A stretch of DNA of 64,000 bases from Legionella rowbothamii. Its GTDB lineage: Bacteria; Pseudomonadota; Gammaproteobacteria; Legionellales; Legionellaceae. Within the stretch, counting starts at the first letter, position 1, and every line of letters begins with the position of its first letter. Below, one piece after another: positions 8,383 to 19,500 of the stretch. The notes under the pieces are model-generated. The model saw only the letters and a list, made by a program, of their open reading frames with translations. It made no database searches and had not been told where the DNA came from. The translations under genes were made by a program, and so were the position numbers. The stretch is from positions 1 through 64,000 of the forward strand of contig NZ_CAAAIM010000009.1 of the NCBI RefSeq assembly GCF_900639985.1. Reading direction: 5' to 3'.

Positions 8383-8430
8383 ACTGACAAGTCGCCGACT
8401 TCGGCGGCCTGAGCGCCAACGACGCCTTGA
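8383..8430 (+). repeat. two-hairpin palindromic repeat, copy B
   Basis: GACAAGTCGCCGACTTCGGCGGCCTGAGCG-type sequence. CGCCGA-CT-TCGGCG is a perfect hairpin, followed by GCGCCAACGACGCCTTGA. Same orientation as copies A, C, D and E. No IS91 sequence adjoins it on the left, so it is a solo end. It lies 96 bases upstream of the ankyrin/protease start. Confidence 0.78.
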
Positions 8431-8545
8431 GGGCCAATACCACATGCCTCAGCATCTAGGAGTTGTAAACCAGGATATTTTGCCAATACCCTAGCACCCT
8501 CATCGCCTAAAGGCAGTGAAACGTAGATGTGCCGAGGCAATATCC
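8431..8545 (-). pseudogene. leucine-rich-repeat gene fragment
   Basis: Reading leftward, the frame encodes LPLGDEGARVLAKYPGLQLLD...CGIGP, the consensus of ribonuclease-inhibitor-type LRRs (GDEGARxLA, LxxLDL, NxIG). Only about one and a half repeats remain. The fragment is cut off at the end of palindromic repeat copy B, so its truncation may mark the insertion. Confidence 0.6.
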
Positions 8546-8554
8546 GGTATATTA

Positions 8555-9025
8555 CCTAAATCGCTCGTTCAAATAAAGGTGAGAAAAATGGATGGTTTGA
8601 ACGAAGAAAGGAAGCGCTCCGTATATTAAATGAGGAGGCAAGCCAACTTAATCATTTATTACAATCTACAGAGGCTGATGAGAGTCAGCGCAGAACATAT
8701 GAGCGCCGATTGGTGGAAATATCTGATCAAAAAAAGCGTATATGGAAAAATAATCCTGAGTGGTTGCATTCCATGGCCGATTGTTTGGGAGGTCCGCTTG
8801 CTAAATATATGTAATAAAAACGAGGTACTAAGTTCTTGGTTGTCCGTGCAGTTGGATGAAGATGGTTTGATTAGTCCCGATATTGTAAACAAAGAGCAGT
8901 CCGCCACGATAGAGGTTACGTCGTTAGTAAAATATGGGTTATTTAAAGAAAATAAATTCAATATAAATCTTCAACAAAATGATTTACCAGATATCGAATC
9001 AGAAAGGCAAGGGATTACTATTTAA
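8555..9025 (+). pseudogene. frameshifted hypothetical gene
   Basis: One frame is coding-like from about 8555 to a stop at 8812-8814 (ERRKEALRILNEEASQL ... WKNNPEWLHSMADCLGG). The coding signal then continues in another frame to 9025 (LSSWLSVQLDEDGLISPD ... LPDIESERQGITI). There is no ATG at the head. The simplest reading is a truncated gene with a frameshift near 8800. Product unknown; Asn/Gln/Glu-rich. Confidence 0.55.
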
Positions 9026-9173
9026 CTTTATAGTGTGATCAAATAGGTCAGTCACTTAGCATTTATCAGAAAGGTTAAAATTGGATCTCAATGTGTAAAA
9101 TACCATTGCCCATGTTTTTTTTATGATATGATTGTGCGTTTTTTATAAAATCGTATTATGTAATGGAGCAAAG

Positions 9174-10424
9174 ATGACGGTATTTGAAGAAAGTACACAA
9201 ATAGATCTTAGAGGGCCAAGAAATCAGCAACAGGTGTCTTTAGATGTTGTTTATATTATCGCTGATTTTCTTCAAGCCAAGGAATTAGGTTTATTTGCTC
9301 AATCATCGAGGGATTTTTTAGACATTGCCCAACATGTTGCGAAAAAAAAATTATCAGTTGCTTCTACGTTCCCCAACCTTATAATGCATAAAAAATCTAT
9401 TTCATTGTGTGATTCACAAAAATCAGCATTATCCAGATTATTTTTTTCTGACAACAAAATAACACATCGACTTAATGGAGTTGTCGCCATAAGTGGTGAT
9501 GAATCCTGCAATCTTATGTTAAAGTCTGATGGGGCAGTTCATACCTATAGCTCTTTAAAAAGTGAGCAGGTAGAGGGACTCCCTCAAGACGGTACTATTG
9601 CTTCAGTTTATGCACGCTCAGGTGCTTATTATGTTTTAACAACCACAGGAAAACTATATTCCTGGGGAAAAAACGACTACGGACAATTAGGAAATGGCAC
9701 TACAGAGGACACGTCTATTCCTCAGTTAATCGAGTTTACACCAGATCGCAGAATTACCGCAGTTTCGGTTGGCTCATATCATGTTTTAGCTATTGATAAT
9801 GAAGGTTTTATCTATAGTTGGGGCAATAACGAGTACGGACAACTTGGGCATGATTCAGAAAAGACATTATTCTCTGTGCCCAAACAAATTACTTTTTTTA
9901 ATGATAAAAAAGCGATGCAAATTTATGCACATGATTTTCATAGTTTTGTTTGTTTATGTGATAAAAAAGTCTTTGCGTTTGGTTACAATCGTTATAACCA
10001 GTTAGGATTAGATAAGGAATATGCTGAGTGTCATAAACCCCAAGAGATTCAAGCATTGAGAAATATGTCTGTTGTTATGTTAGCTACAGGTCAGAGTGCT
10101 ACTTTTGCCTTAACGTCACAAAAAAAGCTATTAGCCTGGGGAAGCGGGGTGAATAATAAAGTTCCTACAAAATTAACCGCGTTAAATGGCAAAGCAGTTA
10201 AATGTTGTGTTGCTTATTATAATAGTACTTGCTTAGTTCTTACAGATAAGAACGAAATTTATTTAGTTGCGAACAAATCTAAAAGAAAAATAGAAGATAC
10301 AACACTACGAACTGAGCTTTTACATCATAATAGAGCGTTAAGAGAGCTTTCTTTATTTAATGGTTTAGCAAGCGATTGTTTAAAAAAAGCAGATAATGTT
10401 TCAGCTAAGTGCGCGATCTTATAA
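9174..10424 (+). CDS. F-box/RCC1-repeat protein with C-terminal CAAX box, candidate effector
   Basis: 416 residues from the ATG at 9174, which has GGAG five bases upstream; an earlier TTG at 9132 lacks a site. Residues 20-60 (VSLDVVYIIADFLQAKELG) resemble an F-box. Residues about 125-360 hold RCC1 repeats with YSWGKNDYGQLGNG, YSWGNNEYGQLGHD and FAFGYNRYNQLGLD. RCC1 domains are beta-propellers acting as GTPase exchange factors or scaffolds. The last four residues, CAIL, form a CAAX box, so host prenylation and membrane targeting are expected. L. pneumophila LegG1/PieG (RCC1 plus CAAX, Ran activator) is the nearest known theme; the F-box would add a link to SCF ubiquitin ligase. Orthology to LegG1 is not claimed. 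Confidence 0.8.
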   Translation: MTVFEESTQIDLRGPRNQQQVSLDVVYIIADFLQAKELGLFAQSSRDFLDIAQHVAKKKLSVASTFPNLIMHKKSISLCDSQKSALSRLFFSDNKITHRLNGVVAISGDESCNLMLKSDGAVHTYSSLKSEQVEGLPQDGTIASVYARSGAYYVLTTTGKLYSWGKNDYGQLGNGTTEDTSIPQLIEFTPDRRITAVSVGSYHVLAIDNEGFIYSWGNNEYGQLGHDSEKTLFSVPKQITFFNDKKAMQIYAHDFHSFVCLCDKKVFAFGYNRYNQLGLDKEYAECHKPQEIQALRNMSVVMLATGQSATFALTSQKKLLAWGSGVNNKVPTKLTALNGKAVKCCVAYYNSTCLVLTDKNEIYLVANKSKRKIEDTTLRTELLHHNRALRELSLFNGLASDCLKKADNVSAKCAIL

Positions 10425-10728
10425 CTCTTTGTAATTTCAATAATAATTTAAACAGTTCCTCGTGGCGAGGCATCGAAATTTATTGAACAATGACGGCTTA
10501 ATGACGTCACCAAATGGATTAAATTTTACTTGATAAATAAATAAACTTTTTGTGGCCTCTTTACGGCATAAATTGTTCTGATATTATAGTAACTGCGCAA
10601 AGGAAAACTCATTCGGAACGGTAATTTACACCTGGTGAGCTGATACGATAAGGAGTGTTTTTTCGCTTAATGTTCTGGTTTTCAGCCTAATTAAGCCCTA
10701 TTTAAAAGATAGTTGATGAGTAATACCA
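10425..10728. other. intergenic region, no gene seen
   Basis: Holds a small hairpin CCTCG-TGG-CGAGG near 10458-10470, 34 bases after the RCC1 gene, without a T run. The remainder is AT-rich and should include the promoter of the hydrolase-like gene, but I cannot point to a convincing -10/-35 pair. Confidence 0.4.
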
Positions 10729-12882
10729 ATGTCTGCCACTCCATTTGAAAGTGAATTAGCTAAATTGCGACACGAAATTGGCTCTATAAGCCAAGAAGCT
10801 TCTTCTTGTTTTGCACCAGCCGCGCCCACAACAACTCAGCTTTGTGAGCTTGCTAATGGGCTTAGCTTCTCAACCTATGCAATCAAGAATACAATTAATG
10901 CCATTAAAAAACAGCTTAATGAGCCAAACCATAAGATCGGTGAGTCTCAAAAATATGAGGCATGGAAATTACTTTTTACCTACTATCAATTAATCGATAA
11001 AAACAGCACCTTGATTGAACAAATCATTAATGAACGTCAAAGTAATAATTATCTTTTTTGGGATGCGCTAAATGAAACTAAAAAAAATTTAGCGGTAATT
11101 TATGATTTAGTTCTCGAAATGGACTTTAAAGCGAAGCATCTTTATCGTCGTAGTCTTTCACCTGTTGAACTTTCCAGTCCGCTTCTTCAACAATCCTCGG
11201 TTAACGAGCGAGCAAAAAAACCTGGTTTTATTGATAAAATAATTACACGTCTTTGTCTGCGGGTAGTGACTAATGTAATCCAAAAAGACGCAGATATTGC
11301 TGATAATCTTAAAAAAACGCTGCTTTTTGCTCCCAATGACATTCATAATTATCAACTGCGCGTGGACAAAAAACACACCGTACAAGCTATTGAATACCGT
11401 AATCCTATTGCTACTGATCAATGGCTTATTGTTGTTGGTGGTGCTGGAGCTGCGTACACCGACATGTTACCCATTGCTCAAGAATTGGCTGTCCGTAATC
11501 ATTACAATTTTCTCGTTGTCGATTATCTGGCAAAAAAGCCAACTTCATTTGCAGATCCTGTGAACACAATTTTAGCCGCGGCAAACTTTTTATTGGAAAA
11601 AAAGGGGGTTCAACCCAAAGATTTAGTCTTACTGGGACATTCAAATGGAGGCCGCATTGTACGGCAAGCAGCCGCTCAGCTTTCTGGTTGTAGTGTGATT
11701 ACCAACAATACCTACACCAGTTTGGAAGAAGTCATCATTAATCATGTGTTGCATGCCACTGAATCACTTAAAAGCACGGGTTTGTCACTGGGTAAGCACA
11801 GTGAGGAAATCATTAATGCAGTCAGTACTTTTTTTGAAAAACATCATTTAGATAAAAAAGTACTGAGTATCTTGCGCAACGCCCTGGAAAAAACGGCGAG
11901 CGACTACCAATCAGCAGCAGCTAAGATCAAAATTCCAGACAATAAGCATGTTGCGGTTTATGTTGCACCTGCAACAGCTCATGATGCAGCGGGTAAGAAG
12001 TGTGCTAAATCCGGAGGGGATAAAATATTATTTGATGCTATTGAGGGTAAAAATCAGGCGAAAAAAGCAAAATTGGCCGCTCCCGGACAGCATCAACAGC
12101 TCAAAGAAAAAGACCGATTTTTTAGTCCTGATAAACCAGGCATTAAGGGCATAAAATACAAAGACAGTCCTAATCCCCAGCAAGATGGGCATTATACCGT
12201 GATTAAAGGGATCTCGGAGGAGGCAAATACCCATAATGTTATCGATGCAGAATTATTAAGCCTTGCTCTTACTGAGTTAAATCAATTGAAAACCTATAGG
12301 CCATTGACTCTAAGAGAGCAATTTGCTGTTTTATTGGAAAAATATGACCTTTCCGATGCGGCTGAATATCTGTTGCCACCTTCAGGAATTGAACTCACCT
12401 CAGCAGAACGCTTCTTACTACTAAAGGCCATGGTGCGATTCATGAAGGAGCCGGCTAGTGCCGAGCTACCGACACAAATGCAACTTATGCGTCTTTTCCA
12501 AGCAAGTGATGTTGCCGCCGATATTATCAGTGCATATGAACCGGCTTTAAATAAGATGATCTGGGGTGATAATCATAACGAATGTAAAACAGGCATGAAG
12601 TTTCTTAAAAATCGCCTTAATACGTTAACGGAACGTGCTTTAGCTCCCGAGCCATACTTACATGGCAACGGTTCCTATCTAAATATTAATTTAGCAGATA
12701 CTGTCCTGCGACGATTACAAAATTATCATGCTAAACTGCCTCAAGGGCTTCTGGCGGAATACACTGCACCAGAACAAAATAAGTTAGAAAAGCGCCATAG
12801 ATTATTTTCCCAGGGAGTAACTGTTTCTGATTTGGATCTGACCTCAATCCGTTCACATCATTATGGCCTAGTTCGGGCTTAA
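10729..12882 (+). CDS. alpha/beta-hydrolase-like protein
   Basis: 717 residues. Residues about 215-320 look like the core of an alpha/beta hydrolase: beta strand QWLIVVGGAGAAY (possible oxyanion region), then VVDY, then LVLLGHSNGGRI with the nucleophile elbow G-H-S-N-G and Ser305. Downstream acid and His residues cannot be fixed by eye; the DAAGKKCAKSGGD and DGHY regions are candidates. The first 200 residues are helical and the C-terminal 200 residues are of unknown type. The size suggests an effector or a large lipase/esterase rather than a housekeeping enzyme. The ribosome binding site is weak. Confidence 0.6.
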   Translation: MSATPFESELAKLRHEIGSISQEASSCFAPAAPTTTQLCELANGLSFSTYAIKNTINAIKKQLNEPNHKIGESQKYEAWKLLFTYYQLIDKNSTLIEQIINERQSNNYLFWDALNETKKNLAVIYDLVLEMDFKAKHLYRRSLSPVELSSPLLQQSSVNERAKKPGFIDKIITRLCLRVVTNVIQKDADIADNLKKTLLFAPNDIHNYQLRVDKKHTVQAIEYRNPIATDQWLIVVGGAGAAYTDMLPIAQELAVRNHYNFLVVDYLAKKPTSFADPVNTILAAANFLLEKKGVQPKDLVLLGHSNGGRIVRQAAAQLSGCSVITNNTYTSLEEVIINHVLHATESLKSTGLSLGKHSEEIINAVSTFFEKHHLDKKVLSILRNALEKTASDYQSAAAKIKIPDNKHVAVYVAPATAHDAAGKKCAKSGGDKILFDAIEGKNQAKKAKLAAPGQHQQLKEKDRFFSPDKPGIKGIKYKDSPNPQQDGHYTVIKGISEEANTHNVIDAELLSLALTELNQLKTYRPLTLREQFAVLLEKYDLSDAAEYLLPPSGIELTSAERFLLLKAMVRFMKEPASAELPTQMQLMRLFQASDVAADIISAYEPALNKMIWGDNHNECKTGMKFLKNRLNTLTERALAPEPYLHGNGSYLNINLADTVLRRLQNYHAKLPQGLLAEYTAPEQNKLEKRHRLFSQGVTVSDLDLTSIRSHHYGLVRA

Positions 12883-12932
12883 TCCAGTTAACCCGGGAAT
12901 ACACCAGCCTAGCCCTATAGTTTCCTTTATAA

Positions 12933-12962
12933 TCAAATGGAGCGTTTTTACGCTCCATTTGA
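12933..12962. terminator. bidirectional hairpin between convergent genes
   Basis: TCAAATGGAGCG and CGCTCCATTTGA form a perfect 12-bp stem with a T-rich loop. It lies between the ends of two convergent genes (12882 and 12988), where a shared terminator is expected. There is no strong T run after the stem. Confidence 0.6.
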
Positions 12963-12987
12963 AATCAATCAGGTGCAGTGCACTCCC

Positions 12988-13431
12988 TTATAAGGATGGC
13001 GTCGATCGTTTCGGTAGCTCCTCAGTTTCTTGAATAACTGTTAAAAGCTCTTCTGCTATCTTGGGAAAATAAAGGTTTAAAAGATCTGCTACTGATTGAT
13101 AATGAAAGCCAGTCCCTGTTTTTTCAATGAATGGTTCCTTCTCTGACAAGAGCTTTTGTGCGTTTTTATCTAATGCAAATAATGTAGCATTGATAGCAAA
13201 CTTGGGTTGTTTTAATTGGTTATCTACCTTTTTTATGGGCTGGGTAGTTTTCTTGCTAAGCACATTCACTTCTGGCGAATGATAATTATCTGTGGCGGGT
13301 TTAGAATTTAAGCTTAATATATTTTTTTTGAGAGCAACTAATGTCGTGAATGCCTCTTTTAGTAGCGGATGTTTTTTAAGTTCTTGGGCAAAATCAGGAT
13401 ACGAAAGCCGAAATGATATCGCGCTCATCAT
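12988..13431 (-). CDS. hypothetical protein, 147 residues
   Basis: Begins MMSAISFRLSYPDFAQELKKHP. It is Lys/Leu-rich and mainly helical with no signal peptide or membrane segment. Near the end, LLNLYFPKIAEELLTVIQETEELPK is amphipathic and acidic, resembling an effector C-terminus. Same strand as the large gene at 13532, whose stop lies 100 bases upstream. Not recognised. Confidence 0.45.
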   Translation of the reverse strand: MMSAISFRLSYPDFAQELKKHPLLKEAFTTLVALKKNILSLNSKPATDNYHSPEVNVLSKKTTQPIKKVDNQLKQPKFAINATLFALDKNAQKLLSEKEPFIEKTGTGFHYQSVADLLNLYFPKIAEELLTVIQETEELPKRSTPSL

Positions 13432-13531
13432 CGCTTTAATAATCCCTATGATAATGTTTCAGAGCGCTTATTGATCGTGCTATTGAAGCAGGTTATGTGA
13501 CGGTACGCTAATGGTGTATGAGATGTGGCCC

Positions 13532-16500
13532 TTATTGTAAAAGCGCATTCGCTAATGGTTGAATCTGCAAGTCATCATTATCTACTTGTTCTGCAGCACT
13601 AAAAAAACCTGCTCTATTTAGCTGCCGGGCAGAAGGGATTTCTATATCCATTTCATCGTTAAGAGCGTCATCCTTTTTAGTGCGTTTTTTCGCTTGTGAC
13701 AAATTTTGGGGGTTAAGTAGTTGTTCATCCTTTTCTCCTTCGTTATGAGAACGTTTTCCATAAACGCGTTCTTTGGAGTGCATGCTTTTTAACACAAGTT
13801 TTGCCGCTTTTAACAAATCATTAAAAGTTGGCTCTGGCGATAATCGATTAATTTTAGCTTCTTCTCGTTGAGCAAGATAGGCTTTGATTAAGCATTTCGC
13901 TTTTTTTTCAGGCACTCCTTTCTGAGATAAAATAGCAAGCATTTCCGTAAGGTTATAAGTAGGTAAACGGCATTTAAGCAGTCGTCGTTGCAGTGCTTTA
14001 CTTTGCTGATTTGCACTTAGATCTTGGCTTATGGTTTTTTGTAAGACAATTAATCTAAACCCTGGCTTTGCTGCTAGTTCACCTTCTGGGGTTCTTCCCA
14101 TTAGTAGGGCATTTAATAAGCTTTCTTGTAAGGATGGCTCACCCTTTATTATGACCACAGCTCCCTCATGAAAGGCGTTACGTAGAATTTCTTCACGTCG
14201 TCCCAGTGATACATTAGAAGGTAAAACATAATAAGTAGGTTGGTCTGAAATCTCTTTTTTCTTACGTTTCTTAATGTACCCCAAGCTTTTCAGTGTATTT
14301 ATGACCAGGGAAGTGCCTCCTTCTTCGGCTTCGAGAATAAAACCGCCTAGAGAGCCTGTGCTGCACGTACTAAGCTTTCTGGTGTTGAGAAAGTCTGAAA
14401 GGAGTTGATGCGCTTCACGCCGTGACGAGGTGATCAAAAAACGATCATTATTCAGCGTATGAATCGGGTTACTAACTTGCAGTTGAGTCTCAAAATGTTC
14501 TTTAAATTGAGGATAAAGATAATTAGGGATGAGGTATTTTCCTAAAGAAAAGGCATAACTTGCAGCGATTTGCTTTGTTTCGTGCATAGGGTTTTGTAAT
14601 TTATTAATGAGTGTGAATAAGGCCATTGTCTTTATTTCGCGTGGAGACATTAAGACTTCATTTAATGAATGTTCACAAATATATTGGTACACAGCCAGAA
14701 TTTCCTTAGCGATTTCCTGACTTTCGCCCTCAATTATCGTTCCTGTAAAGACAGGTTTTATTATTTTTTCATAAATAAAACTTTGCGATAAGGGCTCAAA
14801 TTGCAAGGCAGATCCATGACGGCTAAATAAGCTCGCTAATTGTCTACCGGCGCCATAATTCAGAGGATTACCCGCAAAAATAACTTTATGATCTTTGCTA
14901 AGTAGATGATAGGTTCCATTGTATAAGATCGCTGCGGGCTCATTAAATAATCCTTCAAAGATGGACCATTGACTTGGATCTAAATTGGCCTCATCAAGAA
15001 AAAGTATTTTTTGCCCTGGACGACAATCATTTATCCACGAAGAAATATTATTTCGGTTCTCATGAATAAAATAACCTTTATCTTTTAATATTTGGGTAAC
15101 AAAGGTGGTTTTTCCTACGCCGGTCAAACCAGTAAAAAAGACAAAAGGGGAATATTTTATTGCGGCCTCAAAAGCATCAATTCGTTTTTGTATGAATGCT
15201 TGCGCGTGCTCGGCGCTATTGGCATAGTCCAAGGCGGGTAATCGTATTCCCCCAATAATGCCGTGCATTCCCTGCCAGGCTAAGTCGCTATTTAATTGTT
15301 CTATTAAATTAAACTCAGTTTTGGATTGAGCTAGGTTGAATTCGCGGCGGGCATAATTAAGGCAGGCGATAAGTTGAGCTACTGATTTTTGCGCAAAAAC
15401 CTCACTGCTAAATGAAAATAATTCATTTTCTTTATAGTGGCGACGCAAGTATTTGTATTTTAATTTATTATTAAGCGCAACCTTTTTTATAGGGAAACAG
15501 GAAAAGTGTTTACTATCTTCAGTAACGAGACTAACAGAATTATCTGGAAGCTCGTTTTCAAGAAAATAGGCTGTTAACGCATCAGCGAGAAGGGATGAAA
15601 ACTGGCCTTTTAAAATAATTTTTATGCCCGAAGCAATTGATGTCGGTATAAACGTGTCGCGCTCTTCAAAACTAAAGCCACCTCCATCTTTTTTTATTTC
15701 TCCATTACGTTGTTTTAAAAGATCGGCACTATTGCATTCAGTGATATCGAGAACTCGATAATTTTGTTCTGATATAAGTAACGCAATAAAAAGATCCGTG
15801 TCGGGTGTTTCGTAAATATTCAACCAAGGGAGTAGGGGTTTAATCGCAGGATTTGGAGGCGCTTCAATTTTTAAAAAAGGCCTCATTGCCTCAGGCAGTT
15901 CAATACCTTTAGCCAAATCACAATGAAGTTGAATCTGGTTTTGTTGGCATTCGTTTAAGAAAAGGGTCCATTCTTCTAAGGTTAAAGTTCCTGTAATTGA
16001 TAGTTCCAGAACGCTATTATGGGCTGCTTTTAGAATACCTGGCTCTGTTTTGATGTTTTGATTACTAATAGTATAACGAATAAAAAAATCATCGTAGGTA
16101 GCTCGATTTAGCACTTTTTTGCCTGCATGCAAACCATGTGACACAGAAATACCTTGAGTTAAGTATTCCCAGTCATAACCATCCTGTCGCACAAGAGAGA
16201 AATATTCTGGAAGAATAAGTGACTCTCCTTCGAGAGCTATTCGGTGGTGAATTAATGCTTGTCGCCAAAATAAGACAAAATCCTTATCTTCCCAAGGGCC
16301 ATTTCTTATTTCTAATGGTCGTTGTGTTTGCCAACATTCTCTAATCTTCTCCTTGAGGCTTCCTTCCTTAAACGTAAGTTCGACGCCGGAAATTTCCCAA
16401 CCGCCTAAAAGATAGCGGTGCCAATCAGGCCGTTTATAAAGATTAAGTACGATGGTTTCTGATGTTTCTTCTGCAACTAATTGAGGGGTAAGAGGGGGTA

Positions 16501-19500
16501 AGTTTTCGTTTAATACGTGTAGAGAAAAGTTAGACTGTTCCCGAATATCAAAATAACCATGGAAATCTGCGCCATTGTAATGATTGGCATTACGAGGATT
16601 TACTAATCCAATTAGAAGAATATTTTTTTGTTTTCTTTCTAAAATGGCGATACTCATTAGTAAATCTTGGAGCGAAAATTCATCATAATTAATAACGATA
16701 AGCGCGGTTTCTTCCTGATTCTTTGCGATAAAATTAGCCAGAGCGCCTCCAGATTTCTGCTTTAATGTTCCTTTAGATCCTTCGCGTTGAATCGAGACAG
16801 AAGATTCAACAAGATCATCTGGATTATTAATAAATAAAACAGGGCGACTTGTGGTTTGACAAAAGCGTTCTAACTGTAAGGCCATACTCGTCATTTCATC
16901 GGTGGCATTTAAGCTAATCAAACCATTTTTCTGATTTGATGCGTAAATTCGTTGAATTAATTGTTGGCAATAATGGGGAACAGATGTTATTTCACTGTTT
17001 GGTGTTACTCTGGTATTAAAATAAGATTTATATAAAAAAAGTGAGGGTTCTTCTACGTCTTCCTTTTCTATCGATGGTTCTTTATGAAATTGTGGTTCAA
17101 TGAGTTTAATTTCTGATTCATAACCCCCTAAATCATATATATGCCATTTCCCCTGTGTTTTTATCTCAACAAAGGCATGAAGTTTATTGTATACAATTCG
17201 CATTTCGACGTCTGGAGGTAATATACCTGCTTGTTCTATCCTCCTCATTAAATCCCAGAAAGCAATCACCCTATGGCGGCAAGCTCCCACTTTGTAGTGA
17301 AGTATGGCATTTAAGTAGTCACGTCCCGTCCAATCGCGTCGATCAACGGTGCTTGGTAACGCACCCTCATCATAGGATAAAATAACTTTACGTGCAGTAG
17401 CCAGTACGGATGATTGAGGCTGCATTACCGGTTGCGGCAACTGGGGAATCCAAAGGAGGAATTCAAAAATAACGGGTTGGATCTGTTTATTTTTCGAGCG
17501 GATAAAATATTGATTTCGTTTTTCGGAATAGGCTAGTTCTATCTCTAAATCTACGGAGAGAGAATAACATTGTAATTTTTCCTCAGGAGAGAGGGAAGGA
17601 AGTGCCTGCCATTCAGAGTTTAAAACGAGGCAATCCTGCGCATAAACATATTCTCCAATATTTTTTGGAGGTCGTAGCTCTTGGTTTACTCTATTTTTTA
17701 AATTAGCAATTTTGGTGGGATAACAAGGTATTAGATCATCAGGTTTAATTTCAATCAATTCAAATGGATTATTTTGAGTACATCGTTGGGAGGAAATAAT
17801 AACTTGATCGAAGATGTTCTCTCGATAATAGAGGGTTTCATTCTTAAGTGATTCGCCATTTAAGTTATAAAAAATAACATTAACAGTGTAATTGGTGTTC
17901 TTATTTACGGTATCAGCATCCACCGTAGTTTTTTTATCCGCATCATAGTGCTCGGGCTCACTCAGTTCGAGTAATTCATAGGGATGCAATAGAGTCATCA
18001 CTTCTTTGTCATTTTGAAGTGCGGTGGATCCTCCTAAATCAACCATTTTCAGATTAGGTGATGCATCCAGTAATAATTTCAGCAAATTAGTTGGAAAAAC
18101 CATTAGGGATAACTGGATTAACTTTAAAGAATCTAACCCATAGATAGTTCCATTGATTGGCTTAGGCTTATCGCAAAAGGTTGTTTTGGCCAATAAAAGC
18201 TGTTCTATCTTCGGGAACGAATTGATTAAAATCGCAAAGTCGTTTTTATCTAAAAAAGTTGTGGATATTAGTGTGAGCGTAGTTAGTTTTGCTAATTGAG
18301 CGTTTCTTTCGGCCAGCCGTTTTGCATGGAGTTTTTCAAACTTTATATTAGCAAATTGTTCTAATTCCAGATATTCTAATTGAGGTAAGTACGCCAATGA
18401 ATCCAGTAAATCAGTATAAAAATCTTGCGTTAGCACATTGTGTTTCTTAGGACCTTTGAAATATAATTTTTTTAAATTAGTTGCCCTTTTTAACAAAGTG
18501 AAAATGTTTATTTCATCTGTAAACGTAAATGCAAATTCGTTGAGTTGATTTATATTCTTTTCTAAAAAAGCCTCCATACCTTTACTGAAAAAAACAAACT
18601 GCTTTAAAACTATTTCTGCCAAATGAGGTGTTTCTGGTGGTAGTGAAGAAAAGTCGGCAGTCTTTCCTTCCAGAACTAAGCGTTGCAATTGTGGGGCATT
18701 ATCAACAAATTTGTTAAGGTTCTTAACATCACTTAATAACTCCAAAGTAAGCAAAGAAGGTAGGTTTAAAATGTCATTATTATTATCATACATTACCAAG
18801 GAGTTTCTTAAGGAAATAAAGTTCAGCTTTTTATTATTGAAAATGTTATAAATGGCCTTGTTTTCGACGATAGGACTTTTATTTTGTAATGTAAAATCTT
18901 TTAGGCTAGTGAATTGGTAACGAACCCAAGGCGTCTTCCCCGTTAATTCAACGTTTCTTAATTGCAATATTTTTAAATTATCCGCAAATTTTAATAAGCC
19001 ATCCAGACTGGCTTGGGGAATGGTCATGTTTTCAATTAATAAATATTCTAGGTTCCGCGGGCTATATTCCTCCGAGGTATCCTGCGTTAACACATGATCG
19101 TCATTATTTATGTATAAATAATGCAATTGCGATGCACTTGCTTTAAGTAAGGTACCGATGTTGTGTATACTTATATCGGGTCCATCAAGCGTTAATTTTC
19201 TTATCTTGGGAAGTCTAGGTGTTTGAGTAAAATCCGCATCCATGCCACCGCAATTAAAGATAATTAATTGTTCAAGTTGCGTATCAAAATGTAGAAGCAG
19301 ATCTTCAATAAATTTTGTATCATAATATGTCGAATTCTTAAAGTGTAAGGAGGTTAACAAAGGCAGTGCTATGGGGGTTGGGGGATGAAAATCCTCTAGA
19401 TTACACTGTAGTATTTTGAGAGTATGTAGTTGAGGGCATTGGTTCAAAATCCACGTGAGTTGCTCTTCATTAAATCCCGCTATTTCAAGAACTTCCACTT

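Noticed and set aside
8331..8540. 69-residue minus-strand gene
   Set aside because: It is an LRR relic running into the palindromic repeat. The part within the repeat is not coding.
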